A stretch of DNA of 18,026 nt from Bacillota bacterium. Its GTDB lineage: Bacteria > Bacillota > Limnochordia > Darwinibacteriales > Darwinibacteriaceae. The notes beneath the pieces are model-generated. The model worked only from the letters and a program-made list of their open reading frames with translations, was not told the DNA's origin and made no database searches. Of the stretch, positions 1 to 6,876 are shown one piece after another (within the stretch, counting starts at the first letter, position 1; the number at the start of each line of letters is the position of its first letter). The translations under genes and the position numbers were made by a program. Where the stretch lies: positions 1-18,026 of the forward strand of contig JAAZLY010000146.1 in assembly GCA_012799115.1 (NCBI GenBank), given 5' to 3'.

Positions 1-772
1 CTTCATGACCTGGGGTATCTAAGAATGTAATGGGTTTGCCATTGTAGTTAATTTGATAGGCCCCAATATGCTGGGTGATTCCCCCTGCCTCGGTAGCCGT
101 GACTTTCGTTTTGCGGATCGAATCAAGTAGCGTCGTCTTACCATGGTCAACGTGGCCCATGATGGTTACAACGGGAGGACGTGTTTCTTGAGATTCTGGG
201 TCTTCACAGACATCGGCAAAGATCTCTTCTGCTAAGTCTTGTTCTGGTGTCACTGTAATCCCAAACTCACTGGCTACAATAGTGGCGATATCTATATCAA
301 CACTCTGACTTAAAGAGGCCATGACACCGATCTTCATGAGTTGTTTGATCACTTCGGTGCCCGCTACACCTATCTTTTGGGCGAGTTCATTTACAGACAC
401 CTGTTCTCCGAGGGTGATCTCCTTCGCCTTTTTCTCAGGCGCCGGTTTAGCTTGGTGCTTTGCCTCTTGCTTTCTTTGACCGCCCTTCTTCTTATCACGT
501 TGCCTGTTGGGATCATTCTTCTCTGGTCGTTCTTCTTGGGGACGCTTCTTGACCTTGGTCACACGCGACGTTTCCTCTGCATCAGGAACTAACTCTTTGA
601 TCACTTCCACTTCATCGGGTGCATAGTGGTCCCGCAGCATATCCGCGATCTCTGGTTCTATCGTGCTCATATGATTGGACACGTCTGCCCCTAGATCTTG
701 GAGGAAATCGACAACGACCTTGCTCTCTAACTGAAGCTCTTTTGCCAACTCATAGATCCTTATTTTCTTCAT
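1..772 (-). CDS. infB: Translation initiation factor IF-2, 5' part (partial)
   Basis: IF-2 is the GTPase that places initiator tRNA on the 30S subunit and promotes 50S joining. Only the first 257 codons are in the window; the gene continues past the left edge. I see an N-terminal IF2_N domain (residues 3-50, IRIYELAKEL), a short basic, low-complexity linker (about 70-117), a second IF2_N domain (about 118-176), then the start of the G domain: P-loop GHVDHGKT (206-213), G2 region GGITQHIGA (230-238) and G3 DTPGHE (252-257) at the edge. The linker is short, as in Bacillota. The ATG at 772 has TTAGGAG seven bases upstream and follows the ylxQ stop by 10 bases. It is the last visible gene of the operon started by the promoter at 3383-3412. 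Confidence 0.97.
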   Translation of the reverse strand, partial: MKKIRIYELAKELQLESKVVVDFLQDLGADVSNHMSTIEPEIADMLRDHYAPDEVEVIKELVPDAEETSRVTKVKKRPQEERPEKNDPNRQRDKKKGGQRKQEAKHQAKPAPEKKAKEITLGEQVSVNELAQKIGVAGTEVIKQLMKIGVMASLSQSVDIDIATIVASEFGITVTPEQDLAEEIFADVCEDPESQETRPPVVTIMGHVDHGKTTLLDSIRKTKVTATEAGGITQHIGAYQINYNGKPITFLDTPGHE

Positions 773-782
773 AGCATCACTC

Positions 783-1100
783 CTAATTCTTCTCCCTCAC
801 TGGCTCCTGGATGTGAGCCCGAATCACATCGGCAAAATTGCGGTCCAAGACTCCCAAGACTGATCTGGAGGATTGACCTAAAGCTTGGCCGTAGAGATCC
901 TTTTCACCATAGACTAAACAACGAACATTGTGATTTTGAGCCAGTGCACTAAACTTGCGGTAGGTGTTCGAAGATGCATCTTCTGAGATCAAGAGCAATC
1001 TTACCTGACCCCTCTTAACGCCTCCAACCACCGCTTGTTCTCCCGAGACAACCTTCCCGGCTCGCCGCGCTAAACCAAGATAACTATAAACCTTATTCAT
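783..1100 (-). CDS. ylxQ: L7Ae/L30e-family RNA-binding protein (YlxQ)
   Basis: This small protein of 105 residues has the L7Ae/L30e/Gadd45 RNA-binding fold. The typical opening is visible (YSYLGLARRAGKVVSGE), followed by a glycine/lysine stretch (GGVKRGQVRLLLISEDASSNT) and VLGVLDRNFADVI near the C-terminus. The family binds kink-turn RNAs, but a precise role for YlxQ is not well established. I chose ATG at 1100 because GAGGG lies six bases upstream; a TTG directly before it would add one residue. The start overlaps the 3' end of rnpM by eight bases, which indicates translational coupling. It sits in its usual place between rnpM and infB. Confidence 0.93.
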   Translation of the reverse strand: MNKVYSYLGLARRAGKVVSGEQAVVGGVKRGQVRLLLISEDASSNTYRKFSALAQNHNVRCLVYGEKDLYGQALGQSSRSVLGVLDRNFADVIRAHIQEPVREKN

Positions 1101-1356
1101 CAAAAACCCTCTTTAATTCAGCAAAGAGCTCCCCGTGGATTGTCGTCTCCAGCGCCCGTTCGAGTTGGCGACCTTTTACAGCCTTCTGTAGACACTCTTC
1201 GCTGGGGCAGAGATAAACACCTCGTCCAGACCGTTTTCCGGTCAGATCTAGTCCTACGTTACCCTCGGGGTCGCGCACTACGCGAACTAAGTCTCGCTTG
1301 GGTTTAGATGAACGACATCCCACGCAAGTACGCATGGGAACATGCTTTTTGCGCAT
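1093..1356 (-). CDS. rnpM: YlxR/RnpM family RNA-binding protein
   Basis: An 87-residue protein of the YlxR (DUF448) family, recently renamed RnpM in B. subtilis, where it was reported to bind RNase P RNA and modulate RNase P. The family signature is clear: MRTCVGCRSSKPKRDLVRVV at residues 8-27 with two cysteines, then the conserved GRGVYLC (45-51) and a second cysteine (SEEC), so a Cys-based site is plausible. The ATG at 1356 has AGGTGA seven bases upstream, and the nusA stop is only 10 bases before it. Length and position are typical for the family. The function in this organism is inferred from the family. Confidence 0.93.
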   Translation of the reverse strand: MRKKHVPMRTCVGCRSSKPKRDLVRVVRDPEGNVGLDLTGKRSGRGVYLCPSEECLQKAVKGRQLERALETTIHGELFAELKRVFDE

Positions 1357-1366
1357 TGACTATCAC

Positions 1367-2791
1367 CTACTTCTTATCGCCAAAGTTGAAATCAATGGAA
1401 TCCAACTGGGATAAATCCGTAATCACCTTTTCCTTCTTCTTCTTGGATTTCTCCGTCTCCTGCTTTTCCTTCGAGGTGCTGCCATCCGTTTCGATTTCTA
1501 CACTGCCAAAGCGCTCTTGCCAACTCTTCCGCTTGGTGATGTTGGTGAGAGATGCCAAGTCTTCCTCACTGATCTCCACAACTGCAGGCTCTGCTTCTGG
1601 CTCTTTCACTTTTGGCGCTTCAACCTCTACGTCTTCAGCTGGAGTCTCTGGGGCCTCCTCAACGACTTCCTCGTCCATTTCAGGCACGTCTTCGAACTGT
1701 TCTTCTGGCGTCTCTTCAACTTCGACAACTGGTGGGAGGAACTCTGGCAAATCAGCTGCTTGTTCCTCGCTCTTAATGTCGATCCGCCAACCAGTTAAGC
1801 GTGCGGCAAGACGGGCATTTTGTCCTTCCTTACCGATGGCCAGTGATAATTGATCGTTTGGCACCACTGTATGGGCTACTTTGCCGGATTCGTTGATGAT
1901 TGCGTACAGAACCTTGGCAGGGCTCAGAGCGTTTTTGATATACTCTTCTAAGTCGCTACGCCACTCTACAATGTCAATTCGTTCGTTGCCAAGCTCCGCC
2001 ACAACCGCTTGTACTCGTGAACCACGAGCTCCAACACAAGCACCCACAGGATCAATATTTGGATCGCGACTGTACACGGCAATCTTGGAACGATTGCCTG
2101 CTTCCCTGGCTACAGACTTGATCTCAACTTCTCCGCTTTGAATCTCTGGTACCTCAAACTCAAATAAGGCCCGCAACAATCCCGGATGGGTCCGGGACAA
2201 AAACACTTGGGGTCCCTTGCTACTCTGGCGTACTTCATTGATATAGAAACGAAGTCTCATGTGATGTTCATATCGCTCGCCAGGAATTTGCTCACTTAAG
2301 GGTAATACAGCCTCTACGTCACCTAGATCGACAATGACCTGCCTTTGATCCGCTCTCTGTACGGTACCGGTCACAACATCGCCTTCACGATTTGAATACA
2401 CATCGTAGACGATAGAACGCTCCGCTTCTCTGATCTTCTGAATGACCACCTGTTTGGCGGTCTGGGCTGCAATGCGGCCAAAATCGGCGGGAGTAACTTC
2501 TTGTTCGATAATATCATCGAGCTCATAGTTCGCGTCCAAAGCTTTGGCATCCTCGAGAGATATCTCCAGAGTATCATCTTGCACCTCGGGAACCACCAGG
2601 CGCCTAGAGTAAACGTGAATCTCGCCTGTCTTATCATTCAACTCGACTCGAGCACTTGCAGAGGAGTTCGCTCCGTAGTTCTTCTTGTAAGCGGAGATGA
2701 TTGCGGTCTCGATGGCTTCTAGTAGAAGCTCTTTGGAAATACCTCTTTCCTTCTCTAGCTCTGTTAACGCACCAATAAATTCCAAATTCAT
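1367..2791 (-). CDS. nusA: Transcription elongation/termination factor NusA with long acidic tail
   Basis: NusA binds RNA polymerase and nascent RNA and stimulates pausing and intrinsic termination. Domains in order: N-terminal RNAP-binding domain (1-130), S1 domain (about 136-200, GDVVTGTVQRADQRQVIVDLG), KH1 (about 230-277, GACVGARGSRV) and KH2 (about 300-343, LAIGKEGQNARLAARL). The core ends near residue 345. It is followed by about 130 residues of Glu/Pro/Val-rich acidic sequence, then a Lys/Glu run and a closing LSQLDSIDFNFGDKK. B. subtilis NusA is about 371 residues and has no such tail; the tail does not look like the acidic repeats of E. coli NusA. The ATG has GGGAGG about nine bases upstream. 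The leader hairpin at 3327-3353 suggests autoregulation. Confidence 0.97.
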   Translation of the reverse strand: MNLEFIGALTELEKERGISKELLLEAIETAIISAYKKNYGANSSASARVELNDKTGEIHVYSRRLVVPEVQDDTLEISLEDAKALDANYELDDIIEQEVTPADFGRIAAQTAKQVVIQKIREAERSIVYDVYSNREGDVVTGTVQRADQRQVIVDLGDVEAVLPLSEQIPGERYEHHMRLRFYINEVRQSSKGPQVFLSRTHPGLLRALFEFEVPEIQSGEVEIKSVAREAGNRSKIAVYSRDPNIDPVGACVGARGSRVQAVVAELGNERIDIVEWRSDLEEYIKNALSPAKVLYAIINESGKVAHTVVPNDQLSLAIGKEGQNARLAARLTGWRIDIKSEEQAADLPEFLPPVVEVEETPEEQFEDVPEMDEEVVEEAPETPAEDVEVEAPKVKEPEAEPAVVEISEEDLASLTNITKRKSWQERFGSVEIETDGSTSKEKQETEKSKKKKEKVITDLSQLDSIDFNFGDKK

Positions 2792-2809
2792 CAGTCTTGG
2801 CCTCCCGTA

Positions 2810-3271
2810 TTAGAGCTCCATAGCCAAATTGGCCTTGGATACTAGCTCTAGGGGAATCTCTATGGTCTCCCCTTCCCATTTTAGTAAGACATTGTCATTT
2901 TCAAAACCTTCTAGAGTACCTTCAAAACGTTTGCGACCATGGATTCCTGAGTAGGTCCGAATCTGGACCTGCCGGCCCGCAAAGCGCACATAATCACTGG
3001 CCTTCTTTAAGGGACGTTCCAAGCCAGGCGACGATACCTCCAAAGAATAGGCTCCAGGAATGGGGTCTGCTTCGTCAAGTTTCTTGTCAAGCATTCCACT
3101 GACGTCCGCACAGTCCTCGAGATCGACGCCACCTTGTTTGTCGATGAATACTCTCAGTATCCAATTCTGGTGTTCCTTTACATACTCAACATCAACCAGT
3201 TCGAGCTCCGTGTCTCTGACAATTTCTTCAACCCAGTCTGTAACCAATTCTACGATGTTAACACGTGCCAC
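2810..3271 (-). CDS. rimP: Ribosome maturation factor RimP
   Basis: RimP (YlxS/YhbC) assists 30S subunit maturation. The 153 residues match the family's usual length. The N-terminal half carries ELVDVEYVKEHQNWILRVFID and GVDLEDCADVSGMLDKKLDE, then YSLEVSSPGLERPLKKASDYVRF, the best-conserved family block. The C-terminal part is the small SH3-like domain (GTLEGFENDNVLLKW). The start is GTG at 3271, with AGAGGGGG about 11 bases upstream. It is the first gene of the rimP-nusA-rnpM-ylxQ-infB unit, about 105 nt downstream of the inferred transcription start near 3376. Confidence 0.95.
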   Translation of the reverse strand: MARVNIVELVTDWVEEIVRDTELELVDVEYVKEHQNWILRVFIDKQGGVDLEDCADVSGMLDKKLDEADPIPGAYSLEVSSPGLERPLKKASDYVRFAGRQVQIRTYSGIHGRKRFEGTLEGFENDNVLLKWEGETIEIPLELVSKANLAMEL

Positions 3272-3326
3272 GCGTCAAATCGCCCCCTCTATAGCAAAAT
3301 TATGCCCCTTTTCTAATCGCATACGT

Positions 3327-3353
3327 CAAAAGAGTGGGTAAAAACCCCACTCT
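3327..3353 (-). terminator. Leader hairpin, likely weak NusA-responsive terminator/attenuator
   Basis: On the minus strand a perfect 8-bp stem (AGAGTGGG, 3346-3353, with CCCACTCT, 3331-3338) encloses a 7-base loop and is followed by only four T residues, counting the last stem base, before GACG interrupts the run. It lies between the promoter at 3383-3412 and rimP, so it would be in the 5' leader of the nusA operon. It can also serve as the polC 3' end. Weak terminators with short or interrupted U-tracts are the class stimulated by NusA in B. subtilis, where nusA is autoregulated this way. The structure is seen directly; its regulatory role is inferred. Confidence 0.7.
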
Positions 3354-3382
3354 CCCGGCCGCACATCAGTTCAGATACACAT

Positions 3383-3412
3383 ATTATACCACATAATCTA
3401 AAAAAGTGTCAA
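3383..3412 (-). promoter_or_regulatory. Consensus sigma-A promoter for the rimP-nusA-infB operon
   Basis: On the minus strand a perfect -35 TTGACA (3407-3412) is separated by 18 bp from a perfect -10 TATAAT (3383-3388). The -10 is also preceded by TGG, giving an extended -10 (TGnTATAAT). The -35 box lies inside the last codons of polC (the Leu-Thr of the C-terminal QLTLF), and the polC stop TAG falls in the spacer. The predicted start is about seven bases past the -10, near 3376. This is the only both-boxes-consensus promoter I found in the window. Confidence 0.9.
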
Positions 3413-6400
3413 TTGATTCGTCTCAGGCAGGTCAGCCAGAGTACCGTGGAGTCGTAGTGTCTCCACTACTGCCTTCGTTATCTTGGCCCTTTGCCTCAGA
3501 TCCTCAATAGAGATAAACTCTCCATCTCGCCGTGCTTCCACGATACCAAGGGCGGCGCTGGCACCGACTCCCTGGAGGGATCCAAATGGTGATCGCAAAG
3601 CTCCATCTTCGATCAAGAATACCTGATCCGCCGATTTGTAGAGGTCAACAGGTAAGAAGTTTACACCCCTGGCCATCGCCTCTAGGACAATCTCGAGTTG
3701 CGTCACTGTACTCTTCTCTTTTGGAGTTGCCTCAAAGCCTTTGGCATTAATTGCTTCCATTTCTGCCCTGACCACAGCGGGGCCTCCCACTAGGAGCTGG
3801 GCATCAAGGTCGCCTGCACGTAGTGAGAACAAGGCCGAGTAATACGGCAATGGATAATGAACCTTAAAATAGGCAATTCGGAAAGCCATCATCACATAGG
3901 CCACTGCGTGGGCCTTGGGGAACATGTAGGAAATCTTGTTACAGGAGTCAATATACCATTGAGGTACCTCAAAGCTCTGCAAGAGCTTGATATCGTCCTC
4001 ACTGAGTCCGCGCCCTTTGCGAACCTTCTCCATAATCTTAAAGGCATCGCCTGCTTCAAGACCTTGAAGCATGAGGTAAGACATGATGTCGTCCCTAGTG
4101 GCAATGACATTGCTCAGATCTGTGATGCCTGATCGGATCAGGTCCTGGGCGTTGTTCGTCCAGACATTTGTACCGTGAGAGAGTCCGCTAATCCGCACCA
4201 GATCACTGAAGGTCTTGGGTGAAGTGTCAATCAGCATTTGCCTGACAAAACGCGTCCCGAACTCTGGTACACCCAGAGTACCAACGGGGGTTCCAATGTC
4301 CTCTTCTCGGACGCCAAGGCTCTCCAGGGAAGAGAAGATCGCCATAGTGTCTGGATCATCTAAGGGGATGTCCTGTACCGAAACCCCTGTCAAGTCCTGC
4401 AAAAAGCGGAGCATGGTTGGATCATCATGACCGAGAATATCCAATTTCACCAGACAGTCTTCGAGGGCATGATACTCAAAGTGCGTTGTAATCGTGCCGC
4501 TACTGGAATCATTCGCTGGATACTGGATGGGAGTGAAATCATATATGTCCTTGTCTGGAGGTACGACCACCATTCCTCCCGGATGCTGGCCAGTTGTCCT
4601 GCGGGCACCGGCCAGTTTGCTAACAAGGCGATTGACCTCTGCACTTCGTTTCGTCTGATTGCTTTGCTCGAGATACTTCATGACAAAACCGTAAGCAGTC
4701 TTGTCTGCCAGCGTCCCGATGGTTCCTGCCCGAAAAACCTTTTCGGATCCGAAGAGTTCGACTGTATAATCGTGAATGTGCGACTGATATTCACCGCTGA
4801 AGTTGAGATCAATATCAGGAACCTTGTCGCCATGAAAACCCATAAACACTTCAAAGGGTATTTCAAAGCCCAGTCTTTGTGTTACAGAACCACACTTCGG
4901 ACAGTCTTTCTCAGGCAAGTCTACACCGGAACCAACCTCACCCTCTGTGAAGAACTCAGACCAGAAACACTGCGGACAGACATAATGCGGAGGCAAGGGA
5001 TTCACTTCTGTGATATCACACATGGTCGCGACCAAGGATGAACCTACGGAACCGCGGCTTCCAACCAAATATCCATTGTCCAGGGACTTCTTAACGAGTT
5101 TCTGGGCGATCAGGTACAACGAAGCATATCCATTTCCGATAATGGCCTTTAACTCGCGCTCGATACGAGCGGCCACAATGGGCGGTAAGGGATCACCGTA
5201 AATCGCTTTGGCTGCCTTGTAGGTCATCCGTTCTAGGTCTTCTTCAGCGTTCTCAAGATGAGGTGGATGCAACCCGTCAGGAACGGGCTTCAACTCTTCA
5301 ATTTGGGCTGCGATTTTGCGTGGATTGGCGATCACAACTTCATGAGCTTTTTCCGCGCCTAGATACGAGAACTCCTCCAACATCTCGCTGGTAGTACGAT
5401 AATAAACGGGTGTCTGACGCTCAGCGTCTTCAAAGCCTCGACCCGCTAGGAGGATGGTTCGAATCAAGCCGTCCTCGGGACGGAGATAGTGCACGTCTCC
5501 CGTTGCTACCACCGGGAGGTTCAGCTGTTCACCAAGTCTAACGATTTGCATATTGATCCGCATCAGATCATCCCTGGATTGAACATGCGTGGACCCAATC
5601 AGGAACCCATTGTTATCCAAGGGTTGAATCTCCAAATAGTCATAGAAGGAGGCAATCTTGCCCGCCTCAGGGTTACCAGTCAGGATAGCCTGATAGACTT
5701 CCCCCGCCTCACAGGCAGAACCGAGAATCAGCCCTTCCCGGTGCTCTTGCAGTAATGCCCGGGGAATACGCGGCGTCCTGTAGAAGTCCTCCAAATGAGA
5801 AGCGGAAACAAGACGATACAAGTTCTGTAAACCAACCTGGTTCTTAGCCAGTATGATGATATGGTAGGAACGTCCTTTGCTCCCTGCCTCGTCCACCAAG
5901 TACCCCTCTACTCCATAGAGAATCTTGATCCCATGTTTCCGGCCTGCGTTATGGGCGTCAGGAAAGGCTTGAACAACGCCATGATCCGTAATAGCTAGAG
6001 CCTCATGGCCTAACGATGCCGCTAGCTTCACGACATCAGCCACATTAATCGTGCCGTCAAGGCCACTCATTTTGGTGTGAAGATGCAACTCTACTCTCTT
6101 TTCAGCCGCCTCATCCTTAAGGCCAGGGGGCTCCTGTGCTGGAGCTAAGCCTTGTACCATGAGGGCCAGTTGATTGTCAAAGGACTGAAACTGTAAATTG
6201 CCCCGGACTTTGAACCATGTTCCCTTCTTGATTCCCAGGTCTTCCGCTTCATCTAGAAATGCTTTGCAGCTCAGAGAATCGGTACCATCATAGAGATCAA
6301 ACATGATCAAAGTCTTTCCTGTCCGGGTGAGTCTCGATTCAAAGGAGACAACTTCTCCCTCGATCACAACGCCTCGTTCTTCCTCTAGAAGATCTGCAAT

Positions 6401-6820
6401 GGGTACGGCCTGTCCCCCGATGGAGCTTTGAAGGAGGCTCCGTTTGCGGCGATTATTCTGCCTCCCATTTGGGCTACCATTCCCATTACCATTTGAATTG
6501 GCACTTTCTGCCACAACAGAAGCCTGCTGTACCATACGAACTTGCTTGAAAGCTTGCTGCAAATATAGTTCATCCGAATCGTCGTCGACAGTCCACTCAA
6601 AGCGCACACTTAAGACCTCAGGCACCAAGTTACGGACCGCTTGGCTTAATTCATCCCAGAAAGCTTGATCACCCTGAGGTCTGCCTTCAATGACAAAGGT
6701 CCACTCTCTGCGCTCAGAATCCACACCAATCTTAACAATTTCAAGGCTGGCCGCAAGGGGATTCGAGCTTAGTGAAGCTAAGTAATACTTATCTTCGGGT
6801 TCAAGATAAACGGAAGCCAC
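3398..6820 (-). CDS. polC: DNA polymerase III alpha subunit PolC lacking the exonuclease domain
   Basis: PolC is the replicative C-family polymerase of Bacillota. Here it has 1140 residues, against about 1437 in B. subtilis. Domains in order: reduced N-terminal domain (1-100), Asn/Gly/Arg linker (about 101-130), OB fold (about 148-226), PHP (about 241-500), then palm, fingers and C-terminal modules. Catalytic aspartates are D669 and D671 (PDIDLNFSGEY) and D794 (KLDILGHDD). A zinc finger is C615, C618, C640, C643, and a clamp-binding QLTLF ends the protein. The DEDD proofreading exonuclease that normally interrupts PHP after YGxE is missing: YGVEGYLVDEAG (302-313) runs into SYHIIILAKN within five residues. 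The reading frame is continuous. Start is GTG at 6820 behind a near-perfect GGAGGTGA. The last codons contain the -35 box of the next operon. Confidence 0.97.
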   Translation of the reverse strand: MASVYLEPEDKYYLASLSSNPLAASLEIVKIGVDSERREWTFVIEGRPQGDQAFWDELSQAVRNLVPEVLSVRFEWTVDDDSDELYLQQAFKQVRMVQQASVVAESANSNGNGNGSPNGRQNNRRKRSLLQSSIGGQAVPIADLLEEERGVVIEGEVVSFESRLTRTGKTLIMFDLYDGTDSLSCKAFLDEAEDLGIKKGTWFKVRGNLQFQSFDNQLALMVQGLAPAQEPPGLKDEAAEKRVELHLHTKMSGLDGTINVADVVKLAASLGHEALAITDHGVVQAFPDAHNAGRKHGIKILYGVEGYLVDEAGSKGRSYHIIILAKNQVGLQNLYRLVSASHLEDFYRTPRIPRALLQEHREGLILGSACEAGEVYQAILTGNPEAGKIASFYDYLEIQPLDNNGFLIGSTHVQSRDDLMRINMQIVRLGEQLNLPVVATGDVHYLRPEDGLIRTILLAGRGFEDAERQTPVYYRTTSEMLEEFSYLGAEKAHEVVIANPRKIAAQIEELKPVPDGLHPPHLENAEEDLERMTYKAAKAIYGDPLPPIVAARIERELKAIIGNGYASLYLIAQKLVKKSLDNGYLVGSRGSVGSSLVATMCDITEVNPLPPHYVCPQCFWSEFFTEGEVGSGVDLPEKDCPKCGSVTQRLGFEIPFEVFMGFHGDKVPDIDLNFSGEYQSHIHDYTVELFGSEKVFRAGTIGTLADKTAYGFVMKYLEQSNQTKRSAEVNRLVSKLAGARRTTGQHPGGMVVVPPDKDIYDFTPIQYPANDSSSGTITTHFEYHALEDCLVKLDILGHDDPTMLRFLQDLTGVSVQDIPLDDPDTMAIFSSLESLGVREEDIGTPVGTLGVPEFGTRFVRQMLIDTSPKTFSDLVRISGLSHGTNVWTNNAQDLIRSGITDLSNVIATRDDIMSYLMLQGLEAGDAFKIMEKVRKGRGLSEDDIKLLQSFEVPQWYIDSCNKISYMFPKAHAVAYVMMAFRIAYFKVHYPLPYYSALFSLRAGDLDAQLLVGGPAVVRAEMEAINAKGFEATPKEKSTVTQLEIVLEAMARGVNFLPVDLYKSADQVFLIEDGALRSPFGSLQGVGASAALGIVEARRDGEFISIEDLRQRAKITKAVVETLRLHGTLADLPETNQLTLF

Positions 6821-6833
6821 AAAATCACCTCCA

Positions 6834-6857
6834 AAAAAGATGAGCCCCTAGGGGCTC
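6834..6857 (-). terminator. Hairpin with T-run directly before the polC ribosome binding site
   Basis: On the minus strand GAGCCCC-TA-GGGGCTC (6842-6857) forms a GC-rich stem. It is followed by AT, C and six T residues (about 6834-6839) that abut the GGAGGTGA Shine-Dalgarno of polC. It looks like an intrinsic terminator between the glycosyltransferase and polC. No separate promoter is evident in the 56-bp gap, so partial read-through (attenuation) is the likely effect. It might alternatively act as an mRNA-protecting 5' stem after processing. Confidence 0.65.
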
Positions 6858-6872
6858 GAACCATTAGGGTTC
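6858..6872 (-). repeat. Small inverted repeat upstream of the polC hairpin
   Basis: GAACC and GGTTC flank a five-base loop, immediately upstream (minus-strand sense) of the stronger GC hairpin at 6842-6857. The two stem-loops are adjacent with no spacer. The repeat is visible directly, but a 5-bp stem is weak and its relevance is uncertain. Confidence 0.4.
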
Positions 6873-6876
6873 AATA

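Noticed and set aside
1308..1853. Open frame of 181 codons on the plus strand, rich in Ser and Thr
   Set aside because: It is antisense to the Glu-rich NusA tail; the repetitive GAA/GAG codons there read as Ser/Phe/Leu on the other strand. Composition explains it.
4427..5041. Open frame of 204 codons on the plus strand
   Set aside because: It lies entirely antisense to the conserved polymerase core of polC, has no ribosome binding site and matches no family pattern. It is a shadow of the coding strand.
3398..6820. Frameshift or pseudogene explanation for the short polC
   Set aside because: The frame is continuous from a strong ribosome binding site to the clamp motif, all catalytic residues are present, and the missing parts correspond to whole domains, not a broken end.
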